Source of the DNA: Methylobacterium aquaticum
Lineage (GTDB): Bacteria; Pseudomonadota; Alphaproteobacteria; Rhizobiales; Beijerinckiaceae
Assembly (NCBI RefSeq): GCF_016804325.1
Contig: NZ_CP043627.1
Span: forward strand, 4,855,001-4,919,000
Reading direction: 5' to 3'
Length of the DNA stretch: 64,000 bases
The notes beneath the pieces were generated by a model. That model ran no database searches and had not been told where the DNA came from. It saw nothing but the letters and a program-made list of their open reading frames with translations. The position numbers were made by a program, and so were the translations under genes. Shown here piece after piece: positions 61,491 through 64,000 of the stretch (position 1 is its first letter; each line of letters starts with the position of its first letter).

Positions 61491-64000
61491 TCACGCCAGC
61501 GTGTCGAGGGCGGCGTCGCATTCCTCTGGCGTGAGGCGGCGGACGATCGGGCCGGCGGTCCAGACGAGCAGCGGGTACAGGGGCCGGTCCGGATAGATCG
61601 TCGCGAGGAGGCGGGCATAGAGCGCGACCTGCGCCGCCTGACCCCGCGGCGTCGGCGCGCCGGGCGCCGGGGGGCGGCCGGTCTTGAAATCGACGAGCCA
61701 GACCGCCTCCTCCGTCACCGCGATGCGATCGACCCGGCCATGCACCGGGCGCGCGACGCCTCCGACCTCGATGCTGCCGGCGAGCGTCACCTCGGCCCGG
61801 GCGGCAGGGCCGAACAGCACCGCAAGGTCGGGATCGTCGAGGAGGCGCAGGGCCTCCGCGGCGATCGTCCCGCGCCTGTCCGGATCGAGGCCCGGGGCGC
61901 GGGCGGCGACGAACGCTTGCGCCGCCGCCGGCCGGCGCTCGGGCGCGAGGCTCGGCAGGTGCTCCAAGAGGGCATGGACCAGCACGCCGCGGCGGCGGGC
62001 CGCCGGGTCGCTGGAGCGGGCATCCGACCGGCGCGGCTCGTCGGCGGCGCCTAGCCCCGAGGGGCGAAGCGGCGGCAGCGGCTCGGCCTCGGGCACGACC
62101 GGACGATGGAGCCAGTCCGGCACCAGGGCCGGTTCCTCGACCCCCGCGGGTGCGGCGGGTGCCTCCGGCAGGGCCGCGCCCTCGCGCCAGCTCTCGGCCG
62201 GGCCGTATGGCATCTCCGCCACCTCGACGCCGCCGAGCCGCTGCACCAGGCCGCGGCGGATCATCTCGCACCAGGCCTCGGCCGGCGTCTCCTTGTCGTT
62301 GCCGGAATAGGGCGCGACCACCAGCCGGTCCTTGGCCCGGGTCATCGCGACGTAGAGCAGCCGGTTGTGCTCCTCGCCGGCCTTGGCGTGGAGCGCGTCG
62401 CGGGCACGGGTGATCGCCGGGCTGTCATGCGCCTTGGCGCTCGACCAGACCGGCACCGTGCTGCCGTCCTTGAGCCGGATCGGGACCAGGGGCGGATCGC
62501 GGCCCAGCGCATCGCAGCCGTCGAGCACCAGGACCAGGGGCGCTTCCAGGCCCTTGGCACCGTGCACGGTCATCACCCGCACCTCGTCGCGGGCGGAATC
62601 GAGGTCGCGCTTCACCGTATGGCCGCCGGCATCGCGCCCGCCGCTCGGGGCGTAACGGGACAGGAAGCCGGTCAGCGAGGGCGCGTCCGGTCCGGCCTCG
62701 GCCTGGGCGGCGGCGGTGAGGAAGACGTCGATGGCGTCCCCCGCCTCGCCGCCGAGGCGCTGGACCAGCAGCGCACGGCCGCCGCGCGGCCCTAGGAGCT
62801 CGGCGTAGAAGCCGAACGGCCCGTGCTCGCGGGCGAGCAAGGCCCAGCCGTCGAGGGCAGCGACGCCGCGGAGGGCGGCCGGGTCGCCGGCCTCGGCCCG
62901 GCGCCGCAACGCCGCGACCAGGGATTCCGCCGGGTCGCGCCCGGCGGCGATGGCGACGAGGTCGTCGTCGGTGAGGCCGACGAGGGGCGTCTTCAACGCG
63001 GTCGCGAGCGTCAGGTCGTCCTGCGGCAGCAGGGCGGCGCGGCCGGCGGCGACGAGATCGAGGACCGCGATGTGGGCGGCGATGTCGAGGCGGTCCTGGC
63101 CGGCCACCGGCACGCCCTCGGCCTTGAGCGCCCGGATCACGCCCTCGAAGGCGGCCGAGCGCTTGCGCACCAGGATCAGGACCTCGCCGGGCCGCCAGAC
63201 CCGGCCGGATTCGTCGCCCGCGGTGGTCCAGAGGCGCACCGCCCTGGCGACCCGGCGGGCGGTGACGAGGGCCGGCGCCCCGGCCTCGATCGCGTCGACC
63301 GGATGGGTCCAGGCGTCGGGCTCCTCCTCGGCGCTCGGCCGCTCGACCGGCCACAGCTCGATCTGGCCCGGCGCCCGCACCCGGGCGGTGGAATGCGCGG
63401 TGCCGATGGCCGCGTCGCCGAAGGACAGGCCGCGATAATGGTCCGCCAGCGCGAAGGTGGCGTCGACCGCCTGCAGGACGCCGATCGCGGAACGGAACGA
63501 CAGGGTCAGGCCGACATCGGCAAACGGCAGCCCGGCCCCTTCCGATTCCCGGCGCCAGGCCCGTCGCGTGGTCTCGAACTCTTCCGGCGCGGCGCCTTGA
63601 AAGCTGTAGATCGACTGCTTCGGGTCGCCGACGGCGAAGCGGGTGCGGGCGAGGCCCTGGCCCGCCTCGCGGGCCCCCTCGCCGGCACAGAAATCCTCGG
63701 TGATCCGGCGCAGGATCTCCCATTGCTGCGGGTTGGTGTCCTGCGCCTCGTCGATCAGCACGTGGTCGACGCCGCGGTCGAGCTTGTACAGCACCCAGGC
63801 CGAATCGACCCGCGTCAGCAGGTCGAGGGTCTTGTGGATCAGGTCGTCGAAATCGAGGGCGCCGAGGCGCGCCTTCTGCGCCTCCATCCGGCGGTGGATC
63901 TCGGCGGCGAGCGTGAACAGGGCCTCGGTGCGGGCAAAGGCCCGGGCGGCCTTGAGGCGGTCTCGAAGCCCTCCGAGCCGGGCCTGCTCGGCGAGCAGCG
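61491..64000 (-). CDS. addA: Double-strand break repair helicase AddA (5' end beyond window)
   Basis: The frame is open from the window edge to 61491, giving at least 836 residues of the C-terminal part; the N-terminus with Walker A is missing. Visible UvrD-type motifs are DFDDLIHKTLDLL, the Walker B DHVLIDEAQDTNPQQWEI, motif III VGDPKQSIYSFQGA and motif V/VI regions VMTVHGAKGLEAPLVLVLDG and LLYVAMTRAKDRLVVAPYSG. The C-terminus has the RecB-family nuclease: LVHALLEHLPSLAP and VWLVDFKTGRPPAPGA. With AddB it processes double-strand ends for recombination. Its gene is upstream of trxA, as usual. Confidence 0.95.
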   Translation of the reverse strand, partial: LLAEQARLGGLRDRLKAARAFARTEALFTLAAEIHRRMEAQKARLGALDFDDLIHKTLDLLTRVDSAWVLYKLDRGVDHVLIDEAQDTNPQQWEILRRITEDFCAGEGAREAGQGLARTRFAVGDPKQSIYSFQGAAPEEFETTRRAWRRESEGAGLPFADVGLTLSFRSAIGVLQAVDATFALADHYRGLSFGDAAIGTAHSTARVRAPGQIELWPVERPSAEEEPDAWTHPVDAIEAGAPALVTARRVARAVRLWTTAGDESGRVWRPGEVLILVRKRSAAFEGVIRALKAEGVPVAGQDRLDIAAHIAVLDLVAAGRAALLPQDDLTLATALKTPLVGLTDDDLVAIAAGRDPAESLVAALRRRAEAGDPAALRGVAALDGWALLAREHGPFGFYAELLGPRGGRALLVQRLGGEAGDAIDVFLTAAAQAEAGPDAPSLTGFLSRYAPSGGRDAGGHTVKRDLDSARDEVRVMTVHGAKGLEAPLVLVLDGCDALGRDPPLVPIRLKDGSTVPVWSSAKAHDSPAITRARDALHAKAGEEHNRLLYVAMTRAKDRLVVAPYSGNDKETPAEAWCEMIRRGLVQRLGGVEVAEMPYGPAESWREGAALPEAPAAPAGVEEPALVPDWLHRPVVPEAEPLPPLRPSGLGAADEPRRSDARSSDPAARRRGVLVHALLEHLPSLAPERRPAAAQAFVAARAPGLDPDRRGTIAAEALRLLDDPDLAVLFGPAARAEVTLAGSIEVGGVARPVHGRVDRIAVTEEAVWLVDFKTGRPPAPGAPTPRGQAAQVALYARLLATIYPDRPLYPLLVWTAGPIVRRLTPEECDAALDTLA

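Overview
The window is about 70 % GC and reads as chromosome of an alphaproteobacterium of the Hyphomicrobiales, most like Methylobacterium or Methylorubrum. The grounds are the addA-trxA and hom-glpX gene pairs, an ExoR-like Sel1 protein, a DUF6894 protein, bacteriophytochrome signalling, a BTLCP cysteine peptidase preceded by two perfect CtrA boxes (TTAA-N7-TTAAC), and GC-rich intergenic palindromes. The genus is inferred from gene content; no methylotrophy gene lies in the window. No rRNA, tRNA, prophage, insertion sequence or CRISPR array was seen.

Layout. 1-9864: an IclR regulator, truncated by the window edge, is divergent from a tightly packed catabolic operon. The operon encodes an SDR, a three-part HcnABC/opine-oxidase-like flavo-iron-sulfur oxidoreductase and a complete peptide/opine-type ABC importer. 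9985-13062: an Arg/Asp/Tyr-repeat secreted protein, a polar amino-acid-type binding protein and a GGDEF diguanylate cyclase. 13571-15944: an orphan form II CoxL-like molybdenum hydroxylase with its terminator. 16258-20739: a bacteriophytochrome, Rcp1-type regulator and hybrid kinase operon. 21289-25339: a CaiB/BaiF CoA-transferase, an HMG-CoA-lyase-like enzyme and a Baeyer-Villiger monooxygenase. 25784-30241: an orphan CheB, a spermidine-synthase-like protein and a large MscS channel. 30278-38476: lipoproteins, an AraC regulator, small secreted proteins, a Bcr/CflA efflux pump, the CtrA-box BTLCP peptidase and a DUF459 SGNH hydrolase. 38607-44756: threonine aldolase, GNAT, glpX, hom, a ceramidase-like membrane protein and xth. 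44757-47457: two Crp/Fnr regulators flanking a lone receiver. 47794-55997: a transglutaminase, ATP-grasp/alpha-E and DUF2126 island with a divergent zinc peptidase. 56681-64000: ilvD, an exoR-like gene, a GST, two small proteins, trxA and the 3' part of addA.

Three signals stand out. First, a dispersed repeat of about 110 bp occurs three times (23511-23620, 27835-27944, 33886-33995). It folds into hairpins whose stems carry compensatory changes, and one copy supplies the apparent N-terminus of MscS. Second, four genes (SDR, RD-repeat protein, bacteriophytochrome, short transglutaminase) are each broken by one frameshift that a single base added to a G/C run repairs. This looks like systematic homopolymer under-calling rather than four real pseudogenes. 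Third, the ATP-grasp/alpha-E/transglutaminase/metallopeptidase island is a conserved but poorly characterised peptide-modification system.
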